From NCBI GenBank assembly GCA_017540265.1, contig JAFYBJ010000057.1, positions 1 to 64,000 on the forward strand: a DNA stretch of 64,000 nt, in the 5' to 3' direction. The notes below the pieces were generated by a model. The model did no database searches. It was not told the DNA's origin and worked only from the letters and a program-made list of their open reading frames with translations. Position numbers and translations under genes: made by a program. Shown here piece after piece: positions 1 to 7,819 of this stretch. This DNA comes from Lachnospiraceae bacterium. GTDB lineage: Bacteria; Bacillota; Clostridia; Lachnospirales; Lachnospiraceae. Position 1 is the first letter of the stretch. Each line of letters begins with the position of its first letter.

Positions 1-1
1 T

Positions 2-385
2 AACTTAGAGCAGGTTCAGATGTTTGTCGATGAGGAGCTTGAGGCTGTAGGCTGCAGCCCCAAGGCACAGATCCAGATTGACATAGCCGTGGAGGAAATA
101 TTTGTTAATATTGCCAGCTACGCGTACAGTCCGGAAACGGGGCCGGCATGGATAAGGGTAGAGGTCTGTGAGGCGCCCCTCAGTGTTTCACTGACTTTCA
201 TTGACAAGGGGGTTCCTTATGACCCGCTTGCCAAAGCTGATCCGGATACAAGCCTTAGTGCGGATGAAAGACAGGTAGGCGGTCTGGGGATATATATGGT
301 AAAGGAAAGCATGGACGAGGTTAATTATGAATACCGTGACGGGCAGAATATTCTGACCCTTAAGAAGAATATACCTGAGATTTGA
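2..385 (+). CDS. RsbW-like anti-sigma / serine kinase ATPase (5' partial)
   Basis: GHKL-fold ATPase of the RsbW/SpoIIAB kind, which phosphorylates an anti-anti-sigma STAS protein and can sequester a sigma factor. The N-box helix is visible as DIAVEEIFVNIASYAY with the metal-binding Glu and Asn. The G1 box is DKGVPYDP and the G2 box is GGLGIYMVKESMDE. The frame is open back to the window edge (NLEQVQ precedes the first Met at 20), so the protein is probably cut by the window and the Met at 20 is probably not the start. 127 codons are visible. It is followed 34 bases later by a SpoIIE phosphatase, the usual antagonist in partner switching. The STAS protein and sigma factor are not in the window. 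Family assignment is firm; the target is unknown. Confidence 0.85.
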   Translation, partial: NLEQVQMFVDEELEAVGCSPKAQIQIDIAVEEIFVNIASYAYSPETGPAWIRVEVCEAPLSVSLTFIDKGVPYDPLAKADPDTSLSADERQVGGLGIYMVKESMDEVNYEYRDGQNILTLKKNIPEI

Positions 386-419
386 TTCTTTCAGGATATG
401 AAAGGAAAAGTTTTGTATT

Positions 420-2213
420 ATGAAAAAGGACGGAATGGTAAAGGGCGGTCTGCTGCTGCAGATTGCGTTTGTCTTTATTGTCGGGACGGCGCTGACCACA
501 CTTCTTTCTTATTTCTCATTAATGGAGATAGCAGACAGTAATGTATCCAGGGAAAATACCCGGATGTCCAGAGTCATAGCCGGGGAATTAAGGAGCATGT
601 TCGAGGATTATGCCGCATATGAGTGGGTGGTAGGATATCTGATCGAACACTGTGAAGATCTGGAACCGGAATATGATACGGATACAGAGACCGCGGTAAG
701 GGAAGTTGATTTTTGCAAGCGTTATGACCTGCGCCTGAAAGAGGTTACTGAAGAGCAGCTTGAGCAGATGCCGGAGGAGGACAGGAGAGCTTTTGCGGAA
801 ATGGTATTCAACCACTGGCTGCTTCGGATGAATGACATGAAGAAAGCCTATGATCTGGTTTTCTTATATTTTGTTGCCATGGAGCCTGATTACAAGACAA
901 GTGTGACTATCATAAGTGCAAAAGATGAGGGTCAGGTGAGAGGATATGAGGATGGAAAGGCATTTCCCATGGGATTGCGTCTTAACCATACGGATGCGCA
1001 GTATGCAGCACTCATCAATGTTGAAGACGGAAACGATCACAGGGTCAGTTCGGATATGTTCGCAGATTATTATAACTATCTTTTCAACAGCGGGGATAAG
1101 CTGATAGTTTCGGGCATTACCTTTGATATACGTGATATCACAAGTGAAGTACGTGCCAGGAGCCTTGGAAGTCTGGTGCTTTTTTCATGTCTGCAGATAG
1201 CCCTTTCGGCGTTCGCACTGCTGCTCATAAACAAATATGTCTTAAGTCCTCTTGACACGGTAAAGGGAGCGGTCACCGAATATGCGGCAAGTAAGGATGG
1301 CACCGTAGTAAGGAAGATTCTGGATAATATTACCGTAAGGAATGAGATAAGACTCCTTTCAAATGAATTCTCGGGAATGATAGGAGAACTTGAGGATCAT
1401 ATTGAACAGATAAAGACCATTTCCGAGGAAAGGGAGAGGATAGGTGCGGAGCTGGATATAGCAACGGAGATCCAGGCAAATATGCTCCCCGGAAATTTCA
1501 ATGTATACAGTGACCATCCGGAATTTGCGCTTCATGCTTCCATGGATCCTGCGAAAGAAGTGGGCGGAGATTTTTACGATTTCTTTATGCCTGATGAGGA
1601 TCATATCGCTCTTGTCATAGCGGATGTGTCCGGAAAGGGAATTCCTGCGGCGCTCTTTATGGTGATAGCGAAGACTCTTATCAAGAACCGGACTCTTATG
1701 GGAGGTACGCCTTCACAGATACTTTCAGATGTTAACGATCAGATCTGTGAAACAAATGCTTCCGGCTTTTTTGTAACTGTATGGCTTGCGATCGTGGATA
1801 TACATACAGGAAAGGGCATGGCATCCAATGCGGGGCACGAGCATCCTGTGCTAAAGAGAGCCGGCGGGCAATATGAGCTTATAAAGTACAGACATTCACT
1901 GGCTGTTGCGGCGATGGAAGGTGTGCCCTTTGAGGAACATTCCTTTGAGCTGCATCCCGGTGACCGTATTTTTGTATATACTGACGGCGTACCCGAGGCA
2001 ACGAATATGTCTGAGGAACTCTATGGAACAGACCGCATGCTCGAGGCATTAAACCGCGTGACTTCACCGGAGCCGGAGAAGCTGCTTTCAGAGCTGACAA
2101 AAGATATCAGCAATTTCGTTGGCGAAGCTGAACAATTTGACGATACCACCATGCTGATATTTGAATATCGCGGAACAGATACAGAAAAGGAAATTGATAA
2201 GAGTGGAGAATAG
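420..2213 (+). CDS. Membrane sensor PP2C/SpoIIE-type serine phosphatase
   Basis: 597-aa sensor phosphatase predicted to dephosphorylate a STAS anti-anti-sigma protein in response to an external signal. Residues about 9-33 form TM1, 34-245 an extracytoplasmic sensor of unknown fold, and about 247-268 TM2. A HAMP-like linker and short coiled coil follow, then a SpoIIE/PP2C domain from about 350. Metal-ligand motifs are intact: VGGDFYDFF, ADVSGKGIPAALF, NAGHEHPVL, YTDGVPEA and FDDTTML. An ATG at 435 (codon 6) sits closer to an AAGGA than the one at 420, so the start may be 15 bases later. It lies next to the RsbW-like kinase and has a similar neighbour at 3348, so the two phosphatases probably feed one switch with different inputs. 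Confidence 0.9.
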   Translation: MKKDGMVKGGLLLQIAFVFIVGTALTTLLSYFSLMEIADSNVSRENTRMSRVIAGELRSMFEDYAAYEWVVGYLIEHCEDLEPEYDTDTETAVREVDFCKRYDLRLKEVTEEQLEQMPEEDRRAFAEMVFNHWLLRMNDMKKAYDLVFLYFVAMEPDYKTSVTIISAKDEGQVRGYEDGKAFPMGLRLNHTDAQYAALINVEDGNDHRVSSDMFADYYNYLFNSGDKLIVSGITFDIRDITSEVRARSLGSLVLFSCLQIALSAFALLLINKYVLSPLDTVKGAVTEYAASKDGTVVRKILDNITVRNEIRLLSNEFSGMIGELEDHIEQIKTISEERERIGAELDIATEIQANMLPGNFNVYSDHPEFALHASMDPAKEVGGDFYDFFMPDEDHIALVIADVSGKGIPAALFMVIAKTLIKNRTLMGGTPSQILSDVNDQICETNASGFFVTVWLAIVDIHTGKGMASNAGHEHPVLKRAGGQYELIKYRHSLAVAAMEGVPFEEHSFELHPGDRIFVYTDGVPEATNMSEELYGTDRMLEALNRVTSPEPEKLLSELTKDISNFVGEAEQFDDTTMLIFEYRGTDTEKEIDKSGE

Positions 2214-3330
2214 CACAAAAAGGAAAAAGGAAAGAGAAACTCTTATAGACATCATGAAGGCTGTGATGATCTTAGTGGTTTCTTTTTATCATCTGGTATA
2301 CAGAACAAAGGACGGATTTACTGACAGAGCCATAAGGGAAGTGGGGTATCTTACGATACCGTTCTTTTTTATGCTTTCGGGATATTTTTACCGTAAGTCG
2401 GATATGCCATTCGGGAAGATGCTCGCCCATCGAATGAAGGAGATCCTGTTGCCGGCGGTTATTGTGACGGGAATAATGTTGATCGTACTGGGACCGTATT
2501 ATGCCCTTGTATACGGATATGGTTTTAAGGAATGGATAGAGGATGTGACGATCACCTATCTGAGACCTGAATTAACCGCGGTTTTGTTTCCTTCTTTCGG
2601 AGAAGGAGGGCAGCTGTTTCAGAATATTTCACCGGTCTGGTATATCTGGACCCTTTCATGGTCAAGCCTCCTGTTTTATCTGGTGATGCGTATAAGCTAC
2701 GATAGAGCGGAAAAAATGGCCGTACCTGTATGTGTAATGTGTGTGATGATCTTTGCAGGCGCTCTGCTTTATGCTTACGGCCCTGCGCTTTCATGGACCC
2801 TGCAGTTGGTTCCCTTATATACGGGGATAATGATGATGGGAACATTTATTGCAAGATACAGGGTTTTTGAAAAGCTTAAAGCCCTGCCTCTGCTGCCGTC
2901 CGTTCTCATATCTGTCGTGTTCGGCGCGCTTCATTTCCTATTGTTCGATAATTTCGGTATGGACGGAATGTATCTGGGGATCCTCGGAGAAAAGGATATC
3001 CTTACGGCGTTTATATTTGTGATCCAGACACTGATAGGGGGATTCTGCATATTTACTCTTGCCCGTATCCTGGAAAAGATCCCCGTAATGAAGGATGCTC
3101 TGGCATGGACGGGGCGAAATACGCTGACCATACTTTTGTTACATGCGGAGTTTGGCGGTCTTGCTGCAGATATGCTGCATACATATAATAAACCCGGTCT
3201 GCACTGGTATCTGGATCCGTTGCCTGCAGAAACCGTGATCAAATCCGTGATAAGCTTTATCATCGCTATGGCAGGCTGTGTGATTGTTATATTACTGAAA
3301 GAGAAGACGGCAAAGCGCAGGCTGAAATAA
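2203..3330 (+). CDS. Acyltransferase 3 family membrane protein
   Basis: 375-aa polytopic membrane protein of the acyltransferase-3 (OafA/NodX-like) family, which O-acylates cell-surface glycans or lipids. The N-terminal pattern ETLIDIMKAVMILVVSFYH is characteristic, followed by about ten hydrophobic helices and a basic C-terminal tail (KEKTAKRRLK). I chose the GTG at 2203, which overlaps the 3' end of the phosphatase gene by 11 bases. The ATG at 2252 is in frame but would remove the conserved IDIMK segment. Substrate is not deducible. Its place between two signalling phosphatases suggests translational coupling with them. Confidence 0.8.
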   Translation: MENSTKRKKERETLIDIMKAVMILVVSFYHLVYRTKDGFTDRAIREVGYLTIPFFFMLSGYFYRKSDMPFGKMLAHRMKEILLPAVIVTGIMLIVLGPYYALVYGYGFKEWIEDVTITYLRPELTAVLFPSFGEGGQLFQNISPVWYIWTLSWSSLLFYLVMRISYDRAEKMAVPVCVMCVMIFAGALLYAYGPALSWTLQLVPLYTGIMMMGTFIARYRVFEKLKALPLLPSVLISVVFGALHFLLFDNFGMDGMYLGILGEKDILTAFIFVIQTLIGGFCIFTLARILEKIPVMKDALAWTGRNTLTILLLHAEFGGLAADMLHTYNKPGLHWYLDPLPAETVIKSVISFIIAMAGCVIVILLKEKTAKRRLK

Positions 3331-3347
3331 AAAGGCAGTATAGGACT

Positions 3348-5189
3348 ATGAAGAAGGTAATTGAAAAGAAAAAGAATAAAAAGCTCCTTTTACAGATTGG
3401 GCTTATCACCTTCCTGTATTCCCTGTTTATGATCGTGATAGTTTCCAAGTTGATGTATGCCGTGGGTATCGATGCGCATGTGCATGCAAAGCAGGATCAG
3501 CTCATGGAAACATTAAAGCGCATAGATGCAAATCTGTTTGGAGATCAGGACGGTGCGTATTTCCTCAGTGGAAATATCCTTGACTATATCGAAGCCCACC
3601 AGGATGTGATCAGTAAAAAAATGAGGATAACGGATTATTACTATGAAGAAGAGGTGGGGTATGAGTTTTCTAAAGATTATATGGAATGGATTGATGCGGG
3701 CAGGAGCAGAGATGATTTTTTCCGTGAGCTGCCGGAAAAATACATGACTTATGCGTCATGGAGTATATATTTTTCCCTCTGGTATTCATTGATTGAGGAA
3801 CAGCACGATTATTCCTACAGAGAGCTGGCGCTTTTGGACATAAGTGACGGAAAGACAGCCAGGGTGCTGTTCTATGCCGACGAGGACAGTGATGCAAATA
3901 TTATGGAGTATTACAACGACAGCGCCGCCTTTGTGGATAAGTTTGAAAAGAAGTATCCTTTCGGCTCTGAGTGGGAGGATCTTAAGGATCACCCGATGTT
4001 ACAGGATCTGATAAAAGGCAAAAGCAGGGAACCTTTCATTGAGACTGACTGGAGAGCGGACGGTGATGAAAATATACGCGGGTATTATCCTGTACTTATA
4101 GACGGGAAGCTTCGCTGTGTTCTTATGGTCAGTCTGGAATGGGCGGAGTTTCAGGACCGTATGCTGGCACGTTCGGAAAGGCTGTCATGGATCGCGGCGC
4201 TTGTGATAATGATCTCCGAGCTGCTTTTGTTACTGTATGTGAATCTTGCGGCGGTAAAACCTTTAAGCAGGGTTAAGGATTCACTTAACAGATACATAAA
4301 GACCAAAGATTCAGAGGCTGTTGTAAGTGAGATGGGAGAGATCGGACAGCGTAATGAATTCGGGCTTTTGGCCGATGATATCTCGTCCATGGTACGCGAG
4401 ATCGACCGTTATACAAAGGAAAATATGGAACTTGCCGGTGAACGTGAAAGGGCATCTGCAGAGCTTGGCTTAGCTTCAAGCATACAGAACGGGATGCTGC
4501 GTCACAGTTTTCCGGATACGGCGGAGTATGCAATATCCGCATTAATGCATCCGGCGAAGGAGGTCGGAGGTGATTTCTATGATTTCTTTGAAGTGGATGA
4601 AACACACATAGCTCTTACAATAGCGGATGTGGCGGGAAAAGGTGTGCCGGGAGCACTATATATGATGTCCGTACTGTCCGTCCTAAGGGGAAAGACCCAG
4701 CCCGGCAAAAAGCCTTCGGAGATACTTGCAGATATAAACAGCGTATTGGTGAAGGGTGATTTCGGTGATATGTTCGTTACTGTTTGGCTGGGTATCGTTG
4801 ATCTGGAAACCGGGATCATTACGGCAGCCAACGCGGGACATGAGTATCCCTTCATAAAGAAAGAGGATAGCTTTGAAATGTTAAAGGACAGGCACGGGTT
4901 TGTGCTTGGCGGAATAGAGGGCGTGAAGTTTTCCGATTATGAGATCGATCTGTCAAATGGCGGAACGATCGTAGTCTATACAGACGGTGTTCCGGAGGCA
5001 ACGGCCGCTTCGGAAGAAATGTACGGAACAGACCGTATCCTTGAGATACTTAACAGATCAAAGGATGCAGGCCCGGATGAGCTTGCGGATAATATCAAAA
5101 AGGATGTGGATCTTTTCGTGGGAGATGCGGAACAGTTTGATGACCTTACGATACTTTGCTTTGAATTCAAAAAAATAAAGTTATTTTAA
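3348..5189 (+). CDS. Second membrane sensor PP2C/SpoIIE-type phosphatase
   Basis: 613-aa paralogue of the phosphatase at 420 with the same layout: TM1 at about 13-35, an extracytoplasmic region of about 240 residues rich in Tyr and acidic residues, TM2 at about 278-300, a linker coiled coil, and a C-terminal SpoIIE domain. The catalytic motifs VGGDFYDFF, ADVAGKGVPGALY, NAGHEYPFI, YTDGVPEATA and FDDLTIL are all present. The sensor parts of the two proteins do not resemble each other by eye, which suggests different signals converging on the RsbW-type kinase upstream. It ends 10 bases before the first TTGCAC-type promoter at 5200, with no terminator in between, so read-through into the lipoprotein operon is possible. 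Confidence 0.9.
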   Translation: MKKVIEKKKNKKLLLQIGLITFLYSLFMIVIVSKLMYAVGIDAHVHAKQDQLMETLKRIDANLFGDQDGAYFLSGNILDYIEAHQDVISKKMRITDYYYEEEVGYEFSKDYMEWIDAGRSRDDFFRELPEKYMTYASWSIYFSLWYSLIEEQHDYSYRELALLDISDGKTARVLFYADEDSDANIMEYYNDSAAFVDKFEKKYPFGSEWEDLKDHPMLQDLIKGKSREPFIETDWRADGDENIRGYYPVLIDGKLRCVLMVSLEWAEFQDRMLARSERLSWIAALVIMISELLLLLYVNLAAVKPLSRVKDSLNRYIKTKDSEAVVSEMGEIGQRNEFGLLADDISSMVREIDRYTKENMELAGERERASAELGLASSIQNGMLRHSFPDTAEYAISALMHPAKEVGGDFYDFFEVDETHIALTIADVAGKGVPGALYMMSVLSVLRGKTQPGKKPSEILADINSVLVKGDFGDMFVTVWLGIVDLETGIITAANAGHEYPFIKKEDSFEMLKDRHGFVLGGIEGVKFSDYEIDLSNGGTIVVYTDGVPEATAASEEMYGTDRILEILNRSKDAGPDELADNIKKDVDLFVGDAEQFDDLTILCFEFKKIKLF

Positions 5190-5199
5190 ACTGAATGAC

Positions 5200-5231
5200 T
5201 TGCACTTTGCTTGCACAGGCTCTGCTAAAAT
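5200..5231 (+). promoter_or_regulatory. Promoter site A, TTGCAC-N5-TTGCAC-N9-TAAAAT
   Basis: Two TTGCAC half-sites (5200-5205 and 5211-5216) lie 11 bases apart start to start. They are followed after exactly 9 bases by TAAAAT (5226-5231). The same geometry recurs at 7745, 13802, 16667 and 21387. No TTGACA-like -35 lies 16-18 bases from the -10, so a direct-repeat-binding activator or an alternative sigma factor is implied. It precedes the lipoprotein operon. Confidence 0.75.
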
Positions 5232-5276
5232 CCTGCATGTATCAAATGATTGTTCTATGAACAGGAGGAAAAGAAA

Positions 5277-5873
5277 ATGAAAATGAAAAAGTTTTTAACT
5301 GTAGTTGCAGGTATGAGCATGGCAGCAATGGTGCTTGCCGGATGCGGCGGAAATGATCAGGGAACCACAGCACCCGAGACAGAGATCGCTGAGGCTGTTA
5401 CAGAGGGTGCTGCAGAAGTTGTTTCCGGCGCTGCAGAAACTGTTGCCGAGGGCGCTGCAGAAGTTGCGGAAGGTGCTGCCTCTGCTGCAGCAGATGAGAT
5501 GATCAGCGATGAAGAAAACAATGAGCTTGTACAGGCTACCCTTACATACATGGGCGGGCTTTATGTAAACGGTAATCCGGACAATGACATGGAACTTGCA
5601 ATATTCAGAAATGAAGAGGGCGATGTTATCTACATCATTTATGAGCTTGGCAGTTACGAGTATGGTATGTACACCACCGAAGATGCTAAACTGGATGACG
5701 GCAGGGAATATGAAAAGATAATCGTTAATGATGAGAAGACATATGGATACTATTTTGCAGACAATCTTGAGGAGGGCATCCTTATATCCGCAAACGGCGA
5801 GGTATATGATGCGCTTGCACTTGACGAGAGCGTTGCAAGAGACCTTGTAAGAACTACCATAGTAGGAGAATAA
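5277..5873 (+). CDS. Lipoprotein with Ala/Glu-rich repeat linker
   Basis: 198-aa predicted lipoprotein. The signal peptide MKMKKFLTVVAGMSMAAM ends in the lipobox VLAGC, giving a lipidated Cys. Residues of about 30-75 form a low-complexity linker of GAAE-type repeats, probably a spacer helix through the wall. The remaining 120 residues form a small acidic, Tyr-rich domain I do not recognise. The start at 5277 is supported by AGGAGG at 5263-5268. It is the first gene of a three-gene operon under site A and continues into a membrane protein one base after its stop. It links the envelope genes to the regulon of large proteins downstream. Confidence 0.8.
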   Translation: MKMKKFLTVVAGMSMAAMVLAGCGGNDQGTTAPETEIAEAVTEGAAEVVSGAAETVAEGAAEVAEGAASAAADEMISDEENNELVQATLTYMGGLYVNGNPDNDMELAIFRNEEGDVIYIIYELGSYEYGMYTTEDAKLDDGREYEKIIVNDEKTYGYYFADNLEEGILISANGEVYDALALDESVARDLVRTTIVGE

Positions 5874-5874
5874 A

Positions 5875-6555
5875 ATGCTTTTAACTGTATCTGAGAATGC
5901 AGCTACAGATAAGACTATGTCGCTCTTAGAGGACCTGGTGGCGCAGTTTGCGAATGTTGAATTCGACGGACCGCTCATGCTGGTGGTTCTCATGCTTGCT
6001 GCCGGATATATATGCCTGGAAGGCTACGGCATATATAGGATGGCTCTTGCTGCCATAGGCTTTGCCGTGGGCTTTAAGAGGGCACATCTTGTGATAGATT
6101 ATTTTTCGCTTCAGCTTACGAATGAGCAGATGATCATGGCTCAGGCTGTGGCGGGACTGATCTGTGCAGTGCTCGCATGGAGCCTTGTGCAGGCAGGCAT
6201 ATATATAGCGGCCTATCATTTTGCCCAGGCGAACCTTGCTTCGGCGCTTACGGCGATCGTTCTGGAGCATGTGGATATCCCGGAACTTCTTATACCGGTT
6301 GCCACAAGGATCATAGGTCTTGCGATCGCTGCCGGCATAGCCTATCTTGCCATGAAATCCGAGAGAATGGTGGTGGTAGTGCTTACTGCCGTGATAGGCG
6401 GTTTTGCGGCGGTAGATTATTTTGTGCAGTTGATCCATGTGTTCCCTGTTGATATCTCGTATCTTGATAATGCGCCGGATGTGGTATGGCTTGGAGCAAA
6501 GCTCTTCCTGTCGGCGGCAGGTGTGGGTATACAGGGCACAAAGCAGGCAAAATAG
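5875..6555 (+). CDS. Polytopic membrane protein, unknown function
   Basis: 226-aa protein with a short polar N-terminus and about six hydrophobic helices separated by short loops, reminiscent of DUF4203-type TM proteins but without a motif I can name. The start has GGAG about 6 bases upstream, overlapping the stop of the preceding lipoprotein gene, so the two are translationally coupled. It is flanked by lipoproteins on both sides, which suggests a small envelope complex. Function unknown. Confidence 0.75.
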   Translation: MLLTVSENAATDKTMSLLEDLVAQFANVEFDGPLMLVVLMLAAGYICLEGYGIYRMALAAIGFAVGFKRAHLVIDYFSLQLTNEQMIMAQAVAGLICAVLAWSLVQAGIYIAAYHFAQANLASALTAIVLEHVDIPELLIPVATRIIGLAIAAGIAYLAMKSERMVVVVLTAVIGGFAAVDYFVQLIHVFPVDISYLDNAPDVVWLGAKLFLSAAGVGIQGTKQAK

Positions 6556-6592
6556 CAGATTTGAAACGGATGATCCGTTAAAGAGGAATAAA

Positions 6593-7558
6593 ATGAAAAA
6601 GAGAAATCTTATAATAACAGCGCTTCTTACCATGGCTGTAATGGCAGGATGCGGAGATACAAAGGCACCGGAAGCTGCGCCTGAGACAGAAGAAGCTGCA
6701 GTAACAGAGGAAACTGCTGAAGTCGGAATGGCAAATCCCTGGAGGGATAGCACAGAGGAAGAGGCAAGGGCAGCAATCCCCAGGATGTTTAAAGCTCCCG
6801 AAGGTGCAAAAGACCTCCGGTGGACGATGATGGATGACGCTTCCGAATACTCACCTATGGTGGACCTTCAGTTTGTTCTTGACGGAATGACTTTTGATGC
6901 AAGGGCAATGGTCACCGGTGATGACTACGAGGATATTTCCGGGCTTTATTATGAATGGGCTGCGGAAAACGATGTGACCCTTGCAAACTGGGCCGGCGGA
7001 GAAATGCAGGGAAAGACTTTCCGCAATATCAATGAAAGCGGAATGATCGACCTGATCACCTGGTATGATGTGGAAATAGGCATTTCATACTGCCTTTCCG
7101 TTGCGGATACCGATCTTGAGGGCTTTGACATACAGGCTGTAGCTGAGCAGATGTATACAAGAGAGACAGAGGTAGGGCTCGGACTTCTGCGTGATAATGA
7201 GGATATGGCAAAAGAAGAGATTGAGAATGCGCTTCGTCCTTATCTTGCGGAAGCATACGGAGAGAATGCCGCAGATTTCAATATTGAAGTAACAAAAGTA
7301 TATGACGATGAAGAGACTAATACGGAGGAGTTCTTAACAAGCTTAGGTCTTGCGGATGAAGATGTAGCCTTTGAAGTAAGCTATGAGATCAAGCCTAAAG
7401 AGGGAATTGACGAGGATGGCCTCATGCTGCTTACGGTTCCTGATGGCGTATATGATGAAGCAAGCGGACTTGTAAAAGAGATCCATCGTGTGGGTGTGTT
7501 AACACTTAAAGACGGAAGCTATGCGATAAAGAGCGAGAATTTCGGTACAGGGTGGTAA
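6593..7558 (+). CDS. Lipoprotein, unknown function
   Basis: 321-aa predicted lipoprotein with signal peptide MKKRNLIITALLTMAV and lipobox MAGC. A Glu/Ala-rich linker (PEAAPETEEAAVTEETAE) is followed by an acidic domain of about 270 residues with no recognised family. The start was chosen at 6593 because GAGGA lies just upstream and the signal peptide begins there. The frame is open further upstream only as a shadow of the membrane gene. It is the last gene of the site A operon and is followed by a strong terminator at 7592. Its linker resembles that of the 5277 lipoprotein, so both may reach through the wall. Confidence 0.8.
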   Translation: MKKRNLIITALLTMAVMAGCGDTKAPEAAPETEEAAVTEETAEVGMANPWRDSTEEEARAAIPRMFKAPEGAKDLRWTMMDDASEYSPMVDLQFVLDGMTFDARAMVTGDDYEDISGLYYEWAAENDVTLANWAGGEMQGKTFRNINESGMIDLITWYDVEIGISYCLSVADTDLEGFDIQAVAEQMYTRETEVGLGLLRDNEDMAKEEIENALRPYLAEAYGENAADFNIEVTKVYDDEETNTEEFLTSLGLADEDVAFEVSYEIKPKEGIDEDGLMLLTVPDGVYDEASGLVKEIHRVGVLTLKDGSYAIKSENFGTGW

Positions 7559-7591
7559 GCAGTGTGGTTTATGACTGACAAGTAAATATAA

Positions 7592-7623
7592 AACCGGGCA
7601 GCCTTCAACTGCCCGGTTTTTTT
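7592..7623 (+). terminator. Rho-independent terminator of the lipoprotein operon
   Basis: Perfect 10-bp stem AACCGGGCAG (7592-7601) / CTGCCCGGTT (7609-7618) with a 7-base loop, followed by a T run to 7623. It isolates the lipoprotein operon from the giant gene at 7820. Confidence 0.93.
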
Positions 7624-7638
7624 AAATTATGTTTGTTC

Positions 7639-7740
7639 TATAGCAAACGAATTTAGAAATTGCCGTATCAGAGCCTGCAAATGCCCTGCTTACGGTGTTT
7701 GCAGGCTCTGAAAGTGCAATTTGTTAATTCGTTTCCTATA
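7639..7740. repeat. 102-bp long inverted repeat (43-bp arms)
   Basis: Left arm 7639-7681 and right arm 7698-7740 are the same length and match at about 37 of 43 positions when one is reverse-complemented, around a 16-base centre. Perfect blocks include CAGAGCCTGCAAA next to the loop. The element lies between the terminator at 7592 and promoter site B, abutting the latter. It could be a MITE-like remnant, a structured RNA, or a site acting on the downstream promoter. No T run follows the right arm, so it is not an ordinary terminator. Confidence 0.8.
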
Positions 7741-7744
7741 AAAC

Positions 7745-7776
7745 TTGCACTTTGCTTGCATATGCAGAAGTAAAAT
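7745..7776 (+). promoter_or_regulatory. Promoter site B, TTGCAC-N5-TTGCAT-N9-TAAAAT
   Basis: TTGCAC (7745-7750), TTTGC, TTGCAT (7756-7761), 9 bases, TAAAAT (7771-7776). The architecture and spacing are identical to site A. It drives the 1966-aa protein gene at 7820 and starts 5 bases after the long inverted repeat. Confidence 0.75.
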
Positions 7777-7819
7777 ACAAAAGTACATTAAAACCGCAAT
7801 ATTTAAGGAGGAATCAGTT

